Positions 41,789 to 50,123 of a DNA stretch of 64,000 bases are shown here, piece by piece. The notes under the pieces are model-generated. The model ran no database searches and was not told the DNA's origin. It worked only from the letters and a program-made list of their open reading frames with translations. Position 1 is the first letter of the stretch, and each line of letters starts with the position of its first letter. This DNA comes from Bacillota bacterium (lineage in GTDB: Bacteria; Bacillota; Clostridia; Christensenellales; Aristaeellaceae), in assembly GCA_023416655.1 (NCBI GenBank), contig JAEZHK010000063.1, positions 62,001 through 126,000 of the forward strand. The letters run 5' to 3'. The position numbers were made by a program, and so were the translations under genes.

Positions 41789-42796
41789 TCACCTGCGGAC
41801 CGGCGCTGTGGATTCCCGGACGATCAGTTCCGGCTCCAGGCGGATCCGCTTGCGCTCCGCACCGAGGCCTGCGACGCGGTCCATCAAGAGCGTCGCGGCA
41901 ATCCGTCCGATTTCGCCTTCCTGCATGGCGACGGTGGTCAGCCTGGGCGCGACCCGGGAGGATAATTCCGTGTCGTCCATGCCGGTGATGGCGATGTCCC
42001 CGGGGATCGAGACGTTCTCCTCACCGCAGGCGGTCATCGCGCCCAGCGCGATCAGGTCGTTGGACGTGACCACGGCGGTCACGCCGGGCCGGTCCCTGAG
42101 CAGCGCCTTCATACAGGCGTAGCCCGCCTTTTCGGAGTAGTTGGCTTCGAAGACGTAGGCTGGATTCTCCGGGATGCCCGCCTCGGCCAGCGCGTCGCGA
42201 TAGCCCTGGTACCGCTCCAGACCCGTCTGCTCCCGGATACTGCCGCCGAAATAGGCGATCTGACTGTGGCCCAGCGAGAGCAGGTGCTGCGTGGACAGCT
42301 TGATGCCCAGGTACGTGTCGATGTACACGTAGTCGAAGAGGTCGCCGCCCTCCGGCGAGTCGTAGCGGTTTGTCAGCACCACCGGGCATTCGGCCTGGTT
42401 GATGGCTTCAACGTTCTCCTTTGTAAAGTTGAAGGAGACCATGATCATGCCGTCGACCACCTTCTGGTTCAGAAGCTGAATGGCCTTCAGTTCCTCATCC
42501 AGGCTGTGCTTGGTGTAGTAGAGCATGAACAGGTAGCCGCTCTGCTCGAATACGCTGTTGGCCCCCTCGATCATCTTGAAGTAGAAGGGGTTGCAGATGT
42601 CCGGCACCGCGAGCATCACGCGGTTGGTCTTCTTGGTCTTCAGAATCTTCGCGGAGTCGTTGATCGCGAAGTTCATATCCTTCGCCACCCGGAGCACCAA
42701 GTCCCGGTTCTTTTTGGAGCCCTGCCCCGCCATCACGCGGGAAACCGTGGAGGCCGAGACGCCGGCGGCATCGGCGATGTCGTAAATCGTGCTCAT
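41789..42796 (-). CDS. LacI-family transcriptional regulator
   Basis: A 335-aa LacI/GalR repressor. The N-terminal helix-turn-helix and hinge are TIYDIADAAGVSASTVSRVM followed by NFAINDSAKILKTKKT. A periplasmic-binding-protein-like sensor domain fills the rest. Its start lies 4 bp after the DUF2961 stop, so both are in one transcript. Two identical palindromes, before DUF2961 and before the transporter operon, are the likely targets. The ligand is probably a sugar taken up by the adjacent importer. Confidence 0.93.
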   Translation of the reverse strand: MSTIYDIADAAGVSASTVSRVMAGQGSKKNRDLVLRVAKDMNFAINDSAKILKTKKTNRVMLAVPDICNPFYFKMIEGANSVFEQSGYLFMLYYTKHSLDEELKAIQLLNQKVVDGMIMVSFNFTKENVEAINQAECPVVLTNRYDSPEGGDLFDYVYIDTYLGIKLSTQHLLSLGHSQIAYFGGSIREQTGLERYQGYRDALAEAGIPENPAYVFEANYSEKAGYACMKALLRDRPGVTAVVTSNDLIALGAMTACGEENVSIPGDIAITGMDDTELSSRVAPRLTTVAMQEGEIGRIAATLLMDRVAGLGAERKRIRLEPELIVRESTAPVRR

Positions 42797-42800
42797 GCGC

Positions 42801-43892
42801 TTACGGGTTCGGATGCCCGAACACGGTCTTCATGACCGAGGGGTCCTGCGGCTTGATCTCCGGCAGCGGCAGGCGCTTGTCCACTTTCGGCATGGGTTTG
42901 TAGCAGGTGTTCTCGCCTGTCTGATACCAGTAGGCGGTGGTGGAGATGTCGTCGGACCGGTGGTTGTTGTGGCCGTGCTCGATGGTGACCCGGATGCTCT
43001 TTTGGAACATGATCGGGTCCATGATGTGGTAGCGGTACACGCTGACCTTGCCGCTCCAGTTGGGGCCGCCGCCCAGGATGATGCCGTGGTAGGGGGTGCA
43101 GACCTCCTGCTGGGGGCACCAGGCGGTGTTGAAGTAGTCTTCGGTGCCGGTGCCGTGCAGGCAGGGCGGCCACGCCTCACCGTCGATGAAGATCATGTCG
43201 TCGCCCTCGCCGTACCAGTTCCACTCCTGGGTATGGCGCAGGTTGTGGACGTTCATGTTGCAGCCCACGTAGTGGCCTCGGCCTGTGGCCTCGAGGATCA
43301 CGTAGTTGCCGTCGCCGGTGGTGTTCTTGCCGCCGAACTCGTATTCCTCGTTGGTCATGCCCGTATCGGACACGCCGTCCGCGGGGCACTCGCGCCGCCA
43401 CGCTGCGTGGAAGAACAGCTCGTCCTCGGGGAGCGTTTCATGCTGCTCATAGTCGATGTAGAAGTAGAATTTGAGCTTTGTATCGGATTCATTTTCGATT
43501 TCAATGCGCGCGCCGTCCCGGAAGGGCATGGGGAAGAAGCAGTTGAACGCCTTGCCGTCCTCCGGACTCATCGCAAGGTACGCTGAGCTGAAGTTTTTGG
43601 TCAGCCCATGGCCCATGCCGAAGAAATCGCCGATCGGCGCTTCGACGCTGGGGCTCTCTTCGCCGTTCCAGAACATGCGGATGGCAACCTTGCGGGGGAG
43701 GTAGGGTTCGCCCTCGCCCTCGTCCGCGGCCATCGTCGTCCAGATGTGGGTGATGTAGCCCGCGCCCGTGAGCGCCGCGATGTCAGTCTTCGAATGCGGC
43801 GGCAGGGTAAAATAGTCTTTGTTGCCGCCGGAACGGTCGTAGCTGGAAACGCGCCTACGCGCGCCGTCTCTCATTTTGCTGATGCTCTTCAT
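42801..43892 (-). CDS. DUF2961 protein (GH172-like glycoside-active enzyme)
   Basis: A 363-aa cytosolic protein. It has the DUF2961 hallmarks SSYDRSGGNKDYFTLPPHSK at the start, then GAGYITHIWTT and the acidic catalytic regions FIDGEAWPPCLHGTGTEDYF and PYHGIILGG. DUF2961 founded family GH172, which includes difructose dianhydride hydrolase/synthase and arabinofuranosidases. It probably processes the sugar imported by the neighbouring ABC system. The ATG at 43892 has GGAGG 5 nt upstream; the longer frame would run through the operator. It is first in an operon with the LacI gene. Confidence 0.88.
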   Translation of the reverse strand: MKSISKMRDGARRRVSSYDRSGGNKDYFTLPPHSKTDIAALTGAGYITHIWTTMAADEGEGEPYLPRKVAIRMFWNGEESPSVEAPIGDFFGMGHGLTKNFSSAYLAMSPEDGKAFNCFFPMPFRDGARIEIENESDTKLKFYFYIDYEQHETLPEDELFFHAAWRRECPADGVSDTGMTNEEYEFGGKNTTGDGNYVILEATGRGHYVGCNMNVHNLRHTQEWNWYGEGDDMIFIDGEAWPPCLHGTGTEDYFNTAWCPQQEVCTPYHGIILGGGPNWSGKVSVYRYHIMDPIMFQKSIRVTIEHGHNNHRSDDISTTAYWYQTGENTCYKPMPKVDKRLPLPEIKPQDPSVMKTVFGHPNP

Positions 43893-43907
43893 ACGCGCCT
43901 CCGATAT

Positions 43908-43921
43908 TGCAATCGATTGCA
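43908..43921. promoter_or_regulatory. LacI-family operator (copy 2)
   Basis: A perfect TGCAATCGATTGCA palindrome 16 bp upstream of the DUF2961 start codon, identical to the copy before the transporter operon. Confidence 0.85.
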
Positions 43922-44163
43922 GTTGCAAGAACAAAATAGCATACCGCGCGAGGAAATGCAATACATCCGGAGCCGTTTCATCAAATTTTCAATGTCTGCA
44001 CTATAATGAGCGGATGAAAATTGTGCGCTATCACGGAGGTTGCCGAAAAAATGGTGCGGTTTCCCTCTCGCGCGATGGGTCTTTCCGAAGAACGCTTTTT
44101 GGTGTACAATACCAACGGATGATTGGCGCACGGCCTTCCGGGATGAAGGATTGGGGGCTTCCC

Positions 44164-45039
44164 ATGGAGCGCATGAAAACAGTCCATCTGGTCTATTTCA
44201 GCGGAACCGGCGGGACGGCCAGGGTGGCTGCAGCCCTGGAACAGGCGTTCCTTGGGCGCGGCCTCACGGTGACCAAGACGGAACTGGACTTCAGGACGCC
44301 CCCGCAGGTGGACGCGGATCTGACCTTGCTCGTATATCCGGTCTACGCCGCCAACGCGCCTCTCCCTGTGGACGAGTGGATCGAAAGAGCGTCCTCCGGA
44401 AACGGCAAGGTTGCCGCGGTCGTGTCGGTGTCCGGTGGCGGCGAAGTGACGCCTAATACCGCCTGCCGCGTTGACGTCATCCGGCGGCTTGAGCGGAAGG
44501 GCTATCGCGTCGTGGGCGAGGAAATGTTCATCATGCCCGCAAACGTCTTCGTCGCGTATGACGATGTGCTGTCCGCCATGCTTCTCAAGGCCGCTCCTCT
44601 CAGGGCGGAGCGTTTTGCGGACGGTATCCTTGCGGGCGCAGGGAAGCGGACGAAGCCCCACCATCTGGATCGGCTGTTCGCAAAGATGTTCACCGTGGAA
44701 AAAATGAAGAGCGGGCAGTTTGGAAAGAAGCTCAAAGCGAGCGGCGACTGCACCGGCTGCGCCTGGTGCGCGTCGAACTGCCCGAGGCGGAACATCGAAA
44801 TGAAGGATGGGAAGCCATCTTTCGGGGACCAGTGCGTCGTCTGCCTGCGCTGCGTGTACGGTTGTCCGGCGAAGGCGATTCAACCGGACGTCCCAAAGTT
44901 CTTCCTGCTGAAGCAGGGGTTGGACCTTGACGCGCTGGAGGAGCGCACGAAGCACATGACGGAGTTTCCGCCCGCTTCAGAGGTCGCGAAGGGGCTTGTA
45001 TACAAAGGGGTCAGGCGGTACCTGGAAGAGCTGCAATAG
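44164..45039 (+). CDS. EFR1-type flavodoxin/ferredoxin fusion protein (second copy)
   Basis: A 291-aa protein. It has a flavodoxin-like start (HLVYFSGTGGTARVAAALEQ) and two 4Fe-4S motifs near the C-terminus, CTGCAWCASNCP and CVVCLRCVYGCP. It shares the architecture of the copy at 11016-11894 but is clearly diverged. It is likely a soluble electron carrier with an unknown partner. The ATG at 44164 follows GGGGG by 6 nt; an open frame extends upstream but covers AT-richer promoter-like sequence. The nucleotidyltransferase gene starts 60 bp later. Confidence 0.83.
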   Translation: MERMKTVHLVYFSGTGGTARVAAALEQAFLGRGLTVTKTELDFRTPPQVDADLTLLVYPVYAANAPLPVDEWIERASSGNGKVAAVVSVSGGGEVTPNTACRVDVIRRLERKGYRVVGEEMFIMPANVFVAYDDVLSAMLLKAAPLRAERFADGILAGAGKRTKPHHLDRLFAKMFTVEKMKSGQFGKKLKASGDCTGCAWCASNCPRRNIEMKDGKPSFGDQCVVCLRCVYGCPAKAIQPDVPKFFLLKQGLDLDALEERTKHMTEFPPASEVAKGLVYKGVRRYLEELQ

Positions 45040-45099
45040 GCCTTGCAGGCGCGAGCCGCAGAAACATATGAAATCTATAGCGTGACAGGATGGTGTCCC

Positions 45100-45921
45100 A
45101 TGGAAAGACAGGAAGCCTTTGAAAAGCTGGTGGCGCTGGTCTCCTCGATCGAGGGCGTCGAGGCGATCGGGCAGAGCGGAAGCGGGAAACTGCCCGCCGC
45201 GGACGAGAGCGACGTGGATGTGTTCATCTTCTGCAGCCGCATCCCGGAGCCCGAGGCGCGGAAGGAAGCGCTTATGCCACTGGCCGGGGCGATGGGAAGC
45301 GTTGAGATTGGCGCGCTGCACAGCCGCCATTGGGGGGAGGGGGATTGCCTCGACCTCTCGGGCATGGAGGTGTGGCTGATGTACTTCGACGCCCGGGCGC
45401 AGCGCGAATACCTGGAGGCGGTGCTCCGCGGCGAGCATCTCGACAAGGTGGACAATTACTTTTACCCGACGGGGAGGCTTGCGACCATCGCGGGCATGAA
45501 GCCGCTGTATGACCGGAGCGGTTGGCTGCAATCGGCAAAGGAGCTCCTGGGAACATATCCCGGGGCGCTGGTTCGGAAGCTCGCTGATCGCCACGCGTCG
45601 ATGCTCGGGGACATGGAGGATTTGGGGCGGGCGGTTTCGCGGGGCGACGTGCTCTTCTACCACTTCGCGCTGGACCTGGCGCTGGACCACTTCCTCACGG
45701 CCCTCTTCGCGCTCAACCGCACGTATTTCCCGAGCCGAAAGCGCTCGCTGGAGATCGCGCGCGGCTTCAAAACCCAGCCGGAGGGCATGCCCGAAAGACT
45801 GCACACCGTCCTGCAACTGGGCGGAAAGCCTGAAACCCTCCGGGCGTCCTTTGAGGAATGGGAAAGGCTCGCGGGCGAACTGCGGGCGCTGGTCGAAAGG
45901 GATGCCGAATCCGCTGAGTGA
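45100..45921 (+). CDS. Nucleotidyltransferase-domain protein (DUF4037-like)
   Basis: A 273-aa protein. The N-terminal minimal nucleotidyltransferase core is QSGSGKLPAADESDVDVFIF (about residues 25-44): a GSG-type loop followed by the Asp-x-Asp pair. A helical C-terminal domain follows, with FALDLALDHFLTALFALNRTYFPS. Such proteins include kanamycin nucleotidyltransferase-like and DUF4037 enzymes, whose substrates are mostly unknown. Resistance function cannot be claimed. It follows the EFR1 gene in the same direction and is ended by a strong terminator. Confidence 0.75.
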   Translation: MERQEAFEKLVALVSSIEGVEAIGQSGSGKLPAADESDVDVFIFCSRIPEPEARKEALMPLAGAMGSVEIGALHSRHWGEGDCLDLSGMEVWLMYFDARAQREYLEAVLRGEHLDKVDNYFYPTGRLATIAGMKPLYDRSGWLQSAKELLGTYPGALVRKLADRHASMLGDMEDLGRAVSRGDVLFYHFALDLALDHFLTALFALNRTYFPSRKRSLEIARGFKTQPEGMPERLHTVLQLGGKPETLRASFEEWERLAGELRALVERDAESAE

Positions 45922-46021
45922 CCCTTGGCTTTCGGGTGTGAAGCATGCGGCCTTCCGTGACCATTCGGACACGGTGTGCGCATTCCCGCGTTTGTTTTCC
46001 GCAATCCGCCCAAACATGAAA

Positions 46022-46063
46022 GCATCCTGCCGCGCAATGGATACGGCAGGATGCTTTCTCTTT
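46022..46063 (+). terminator. Terminator after the nucleotidyltransferase
   Basis: Perfect 11-bp arms GCATCCTGCCG and CGGCAGGATGC are followed by TTTCTCTTTG. It may also serve the convergent TetR gene. Confidence 0.85.
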
Positions 46064-46064
46064 G

Positions 46065-46658
46065 TTATGCCCGTTCTCGGATGATGTCCACCACCCAGCC
46101 GCTTTCGGGGAGCGGCGCACCGGGGCTCATGGCGTAGGATTCGGAGATCCCCTGGACGGCGCCCCAATAGGCCAGGATCAGCGCCAGCGGGCTGCCCTTT
46201 TTGATCTGGCCGAGCGCCTGGCCTTTCAGTACGACCCCAACCAGCGGCGTGACGGGATCGAAACCTTCCAGAAGCTTTTTGACGCCTTCCGGCTCGGCTT
46301 GGGAGCGAATGGCATGGCCCATGAGCAGGAACATCTTCCCGTTGAAAACGTCGAGCCGTAAGCCATGGAAAATACTCGCGGTCATCCGTTCAAACAATTC
46401 GATCGGTTCGATGCCGTCCTCATTCATGCCCAGCACCGCCGCCGGGCCGGAAAGGCCGATGCGGATCAGTTCTTCGTACACCTGCTCCTTGGTCTCAAAG
46501 TAGTTGAAGAACAGGCCCGTGGAGATGTTCAGCTTTTCCGCGATGCCCCGAATGGTCATGGCCGTAAATCCTCCGGTGATGATCATATCCAGCGCGCACT
46601 CCAGGATCTGCTGCCTTCGTAAAATTCGCTGCGCTTCCCGCTTGTTCTGTCGCGTCAT
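46065..46658 (-). CDS. TetR-family regulator downstream of the FAD oxidoreductase
   Basis: A 197-aa TetR repressor. The helix-turn-helix is TIRGIAEKLNISTGLFFNYF followed by ETKEQVYEELI. The ligand domain is unclassified. It starts at the base directly after the oxidoreductase stop codon, so both genes are on one transcript. An operator-like palindrome in that promoter (48157-48170) makes autoregulation likely. The ATG at 46658 has the AAGGAACTT region of the upstream gene as its site. Confidence 0.88.
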   Translation of the reverse strand: MTRQNKREAQRILRRQQILECALDMIITGGFTAMTIRGIAEKLNISTGLFFNYFETKEQVYEELIRIGLSGPAAVLGMNEDGIEPIELFERMTASIFHGLRLDVFNGKMFLLMGHAIRSQAEPEGVKKLLEGFDPVTPLVGVVLKGQALGQIKKGSPLALILAYWGAVQGISESYAMSPGAPLPESGWVVDIIRERA

Positions 46659-48113
46659 CTATCGAAGTTCCTTCGCGATTTTTTTTGCGGCCGCCATGCC
46701 GTCCGCCACCGCGGTGCAGATGCCCCCGCCGACGGTGGTCCACTGCCCGGAGAGCATGAACCGCTCGAGGCCCGGGATTTTCCGGTTGATGTTCACGGTG
46801 AGCAGCTCTGGGATCGGGGCAAAGCCTTCAAAGGAGGCCTTGTAGACGTTCGTTAGGTGCACGTAAGTGGCCGGGGTCGCGACGTCGGTGACGCGAATGC
46901 TGGCTGCGAAGCCCGGCATCCTCCTGTCCAGCTCCGAAGCGACGGCATCGGCCAGGCGCTGCTTCTGCCGCTTGTATTCGGCGTGGTCGGCTGCGCGCAG
47001 GTTCGTCCAGTACTCAAACGGCGCTTCGATCATAACCATCACGCTGCTGCAACCCTCGGGCGCGGCGCCCGGGTCGAAATCAAAGGCGCGGAGGCCGAAG
47101 CTGTGGGCCTTCGTCGTGGGGGAGGTTTCGATGCCCTCCGGACTCTCGCAGGACACGGAGAACGGGATGTCAAAGCGCTTGTCGAGGCCGAAGGATACGA
47201 GGATCAGCGGATCGAACAGCTTCCCGTCCTTCAAAAGCCCGTCCAGCTGGGGGTGGGCGTACCGGCCGCCCAGCATCTTCTTCAGCGCGTCGTAGGCGTC
47301 GCAGGCGGCGACGACGTAGTCGGCCTGGTGGAACGCGCCCTTGGCATGGATGCCCGTGGCCGCACCCTTTTCGACGACGATTTCGTCCACGCGGGTGTTC
47401 AGGTGGAGCTGGCCGCCCAGCGCCTTGTATTTATCCACCATGCGCCGGATGACCTCGCTCGCGCCGCCGATGGGGTAGCCGGCGTTGCCCCTCATGCGGG
47501 TGCCCAGCATCATGATCAGGCCCACCGCCGAGTATTCCGGCGGCATGAGCCGGTACAGGATCTGCCGCACCTTGTCGCTCCTCAGCCCCGCAAGGTAATC
47601 CTTCACGGTTTCCTTGCCGTGCTTTTTGGCCATCGACAGGAAGCCGCGGCCCTCGAACACGAACTTAAGAAGCTCGCTCAGGTTGGTCGGCGCGCCCAGA
47701 GGCATTGCGGTTTCCATCATGACCTTGATGTCCTGAAGGATGGCCTCGATTTTGTCTCTGTCCCCCGCGGCCTGCTTCAGGAGGAACTCCCTGAACTTCT
47801 CAAACACCAGCGGGACTTCCACCAGCTCGCCGCCCATCTCCAGCTGGACGCCGGGGGCGTTGTAGATTTTGGTGGCCTCGCCCAGCGTGCCCACTTTCTT
47901 GTACATCGTATTGATCGGGTCGCCGGTCCGGGTGCCCACCATCCAGTGAATACAGCCGTCAAACCGGTATCCGCCCCGTTCCCAGGCCGTGCACTGACCG
48001 CCCGCCCAGGGCGCGAGCTCATCAATTTCTGTCGAGATCCCCTTCTCCTGCAGGCAGATGCCCGCGCTGAGTCCCGCGAGCCCCGCGCCGATGATGATAA
48101 CTTTCTTTGCCAT
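46659..48113 (-). CDS. FAD-dependent oxidoreductase, phytoene desaturase/CrtI-like
   Basis: A 484-aa flavoprotein. The N-terminal dinucleotide fold is VIIIGAGLAGLSAGICLQEK, followed by the GGQCTAWERGGYRFD segment seen in CrtI and carotenoid isomerase relatives. The C-terminal FAD-binding motif is FMLSGQWTTVGGGICTAVAD. Members oxidise, saturate or isomerise polyprenoids and other lipids. No carotenoid synthesis gene is nearby, so the substrate is open. It is followed directly by its probable TetR regulator. A consensus promoter with an operator precedes it. Confidence 0.88.
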   Translation of the reverse strand: MAKKVIIIGAGLAGLSAGICLQEKGISTEIDELAPWAGGQCTAWERGGYRFDGCIHWMVGTRTGDPINTMYKKVGTLGEATKIYNAPGVQLEMGGELVEVPLVFEKFREFLLKQAAGDRDKIEAILQDIKVMMETAMPLGAPTNLSELLKFVFEGRGFLSMAKKHGKETVKDYLAGLRSDKVRQILYRLMPPEYSAVGLIMMLGTRMRGNAGYPIGGASEVIRRMVDKYKALGGQLHLNTRVDEIVVEKGAATGIHAKGAFHQADYVVAACDAYDALKKMLGGRYAHPQLDGLLKDGKLFDPLILVSFGLDKRFDIPFSVSCESPEGIETSPTTKAHSFGLRAFDFDPGAAPEGCSSVMVMIEAPFEYWTNLRAADHAEYKRQKQRLADAVASELDRRMPGFAASIRVTDVATPATYVHLTNVYKASFEGFAPIPELLTVNINRKIPGLERFMLSGQWTTVGGGICTAVADGMAAAKKIAKELR

Positions 48114-48156
48114 GATGATTTCCCCCGCATTCCTTGAATGTTGAACATTAGATCAA

Positions 48157-48204
48157 TGAACGATTGTTCAATGAAATTGTATGCGGCGGCCGTCGGAATG
48201 TCAA
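48157..48204 (-). promoter_or_regulatory. Promoter and operator of the FAD oxidoreductase/TetR operon
   Basis: Reverse strand TTGACA (48199-48204) and TACAAT (48176-48181) are 17 nt apart. Just downstream, near +1, lies TGAACGATTGTTCA (48157-48170), a palindrome with one mismatched pair of positions and a likely TetR site. Confidence 0.75.
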
Positions 48205-48276
48205 TGGAGTCTGGCAAAAATAACCGAATGTTCACAGGGGTGGGACTGAAACCTATGCGCCGTGGGGCAAAGAAAA

Positions 48277-48300
48277 CCGGAAGGGACTTGCCCCTTCCGG
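48277..48300 (-). terminator. Terminator of the FMN-binding/flavodoxin operon
   Basis: On the reverse strand CCGGAAGGGG (48291-48300) and CCCTTCCGG (48277-48285) form a hairpin followed by TTTTCTTTG. Confidence 0.8.
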
Positions 48301-48323
48301 CTTCTTCGGTATGTGATGGAACT

Positions 48324-48740
48324 TCAGCCCGCGGGCGTCAGCGCGTCTTCCACGGCCTTCAGGAAGGCCTTGCTGTCGATGGTCGCGCTGGACACCGTGT
48401 CGACCGTGGTGGATTGGCTTGAAAGTACGCGGTTCGTCAGTTCCTCGATGGTCGCGGGTTTTGCCACCACCTGGGGCTTCGTCACGCGGATCGCCTCGAT
48501 TTGGTGATCCTTGACGGTCACTTCCACGGCGTTGCTCCACCGGAACGCGTCGTAATTGCCCGCGTAGACGCCGTCTTCCAGCGCCGAGGCGGTGGCGCCG
48601 TTCAGCTTCAGGCTCTCGGTGCTGCCCTTGCCCAACAGGGCGAAGCCCATCATGGCTGCGACGAGCAGCGCGATAATTACCAGGATGATCCAAACCACCT
48701 TCAACCACGTCCTCTTCTTGTACTTTATGCTCCCTTGCAT
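48324..48740 (-). CDS. Membrane-anchored FMN-binding domain protein
   Basis: A 138-aa protein with one N-terminal membrane segment (LKVVWIILVIIALLVAAMMG) and an extracytoplasmic FMN-binding domain like those of NqrC/RnfG and PplA. The expected flavinylation motif S/T-G-A-T/S appears as SSAT in DTVSSATIDSKAFLKAVEDA, so the Gly is replaced by Ser. Covalent FMN attachment by ApbE is therefore plausible but not certain. It overlaps the flavodoxin gene by 16 bp, suggesting an electron path from cytosolic flavodoxin to an outer flavin. Confidence 0.85.
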   Translation of the reverse strand: MQGSIKYKKRTWLKVVWIILVIIALLVAAMMGFALLGKGSTESLKLNGATASALEDGVYAGNYDAFRWSNAVEVTVKDHQIEAIRVTKPQVVAKPATIEELTNRVLSSQSTTVDTVSSATIDSKAFLKAVEDALTPAG

Positions 48741-49282
48741 GGCAGTGCCTCCTGTTGCGTTTCAAGGTACCGGGTAAACGCTTCGCAGGCCATGACGATC
48801 TCTTTCAGGTCGATGGACGGCTTCTCGACGGCCTTCTTATGATACTCCCGCATCCCGAGCCGCTCCAGGGGGTTCAGCCGTTCGTCGCGAATCTCGCCGC
48901 CCATGTGGTAATGCGAGGGCTGTGTGGCCAGGAGCCTTCCGGGCAAGGACATCCAAAGATAGTCTTTGGCCGCCTGCGCCGTGCCGATGCCCAGTGTGAA
49001 GAACGCCAACTTTTTACATGCCAACACTTTTTCCTGCTCGGCGCAGAACCTTGCGACTTCCTTTATCGGTTTCCCCATGTACATGGGCGTTCCGATGATG
49101 ACCAGATCGTAGGCCTGAAGGTCCAGGTCCGCCGCGGCCTCGTTCATCAACGGCCGGACGGGGGTGAACACCTTTTTCCGGCAGTCGTAGAGCGCGCAGT
49201 CTTTCCCAATTCTTTTCGCCATGGTTCTGGCGACATCTTCTGTAGCGCCGGTTTTGGACGCATACACAATCAACGCTTTCAA
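48725..49282 (-). CDS. Flavodoxin-domain protein (HemG-like fold)
   Basis: A 185-aa cytosolic protein. The start LKALIVYASKTGATEDVART is the flavodoxin phosphate loop, and YDLVIIGTPMYMGKPIKEVA is the second FMN-contact region. The pattern resembles menaquinone-dependent protoporphyrinogen oxidase-type flavodoxins and other class-5 flavodoxin-like proteins. The TTG at 49282 was chosen because AAAGGAAG lies about 6 nt upstream; the ATG at 49324 is inside the promoter region. It is first in the operon with the FMN-binding protein. Confidence 0.83.
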   Translation of the reverse strand: MKALIVYASKTGATEDVARTMAKRIGKDCALYDCRKKVFTPVRPLMNEAAADLDLQAYDLVIIGTPMYMGKPIKEVARFCAEQEKVLACKKLAFFTLGIGTAQAAKDYLWMSLPGRLLATQPSHYHMGGEIRDERLNPLERLGMREYHKKAVEKPSIDLKEIVMACEAFTRYLETQQEALPCKGA

Positions 49283-49322
49283 GTGAAACTTCCTTTCCGC
49301 CCTGTCGGGCCGCGTTGATTCC

Positions 49323-49351
49323 ATGATATGCTAACAATGTTAGTTTTGCCA
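49323..49351 (-). promoter_or_regulatory. Flavodoxin promoter with internal palindrome
   Basis: Reverse strand TGGCAA (49346-49351) and TATCAT (49323-49328) are 17 nt apart. The spacer holds the perfect palindrome CTAACAATGTTAG (49331-49343), a likely site for the divergent TetR. Confidence 0.6.
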
Positions 49352-49416
49352 TCCGAAGATTCATTTCCATCGTAAAGTATTGGAAAAATCTTGCAATTCC
49401 CCTGTTGAGGCGCGAC

Positions 49417-49445
49417 TTGACAACCTAACAACCAAGGCCTACACT
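49417..49445 (+). promoter_or_regulatory. Promoter of the divergent TetR gene
   Basis: TTGACA (49417-49422) and TACACT (49440-49445) with a 17-nt spacer. The spacer contains CTAACAACCAAGG, which shares the CTAACA half-site of the flavodoxin operator. Confidence 0.75.
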
Positions 49446-49470
49446 AAAATGGATGGAGGGAATTCAAACC

Positions 49471-50115
49471 ATGATAGAGATCATTTGCCCGGAATGCGCC
49501 GCCAACAAGGAAAAAATCCTGAGGGTTTCGATCGAGCTGTTCTCGGAAAAGGGGTATGAGGCGGTCACGCTGCGGGAGATTGCGGCCAAGGTAGGCATCA
49601 AGGCCGCTTCCATCTACAACCATTTTCGAAGCAAAGAAGACATCCTGGAGCAAATCGCCGCCTTCTTCAGCGAACGCCTGCAAAGCGGCGTCTACCCGTA
49701 CTTTCAAATCGATGAAGGCTTGTGCGTGGGCACGTTCATCCGCAACATCGATGACGCAAACCGGTCGTTCTTCTCCCAACCGCTCTACGCAAAAATCGGC
49801 ACGATCCTGCTGCGCGAGCAGTTCCACAACGCCTCCATCCGAAAGATGCTGCTGGAGGAACTGATCGTGCGCCCGCGCAGGGTTCTTGCCGAAGGCTTTA
49901 AAAAGTTGATGGACGCTGGGAAAATGAAGGCGCTTGACCCGGTGATCGCCGCGATGGAGTTCCACGCCTTCTATGTCTACGAGTTTTACGAGAGCAGCCT
50001 CGCGCAGGGCGAAGGCGGCAGGGGAGAGGAAGAAATCGAGGCGGAGCGAGGGGAGCATCAAAGGCTCTTTTTGGAGGCGTTCTGCACGAAGCCCGTGACC
50101 GGAGCGGCAAACTGA
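49471..50115 (+). CDS. TetR-family regulator divergent from the flavodoxin operon
   Basis: A 214-aa TetR repressor with helix-turn-helix TLREIAAKVGIKAASIYNHF followed by RSKEDILEQ. The N-terminus MIEIICPECAANKEKI carries a CPEC pair before the DNA-binding domain, which could respond to redox state or metal. The ATG at 49471 was chosen over the one at 49453 because the latter is part of the GGATGGAGGG ribosome binding site. It probably controls the flavodoxin/FMN-binding pair and itself. Confidence 0.88.
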   Translation: MIEIICPECAANKEKILRVSIELFSEKGYEAVTLREIAAKVGIKAASIYNHFRSKEDILEQIAAFFSERLQSGVYPYFQIDEGLCVGTFIRNIDDANRSFFSQPLYAKIGTILLREQFHNASIRKMLLEELIVRPRRVLAEGFKKLMDAGKMKALDPVIAAMEFHAFYVYEFYESSLAQGEGGRGEEEIEAERGEHQRLFLEAFCTKPVTGAAN

Positions 50116-50123
50116 GGTTAGGC

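Noticed and set aside
45100..45921. Nucleotidyltransferase considered as an aminoglycoside resistance gene
   Set aside because: Only the generic nucleotidyltransferase core is visible; nothing shows an aminoglycoside-binding site.
46857..48137. A 426-codon open frame opposite the CrtI-like gene
   Set aside because: Antisense shadow: the dinucleotide-binding fold and FAD motif lie on the reverse strand.
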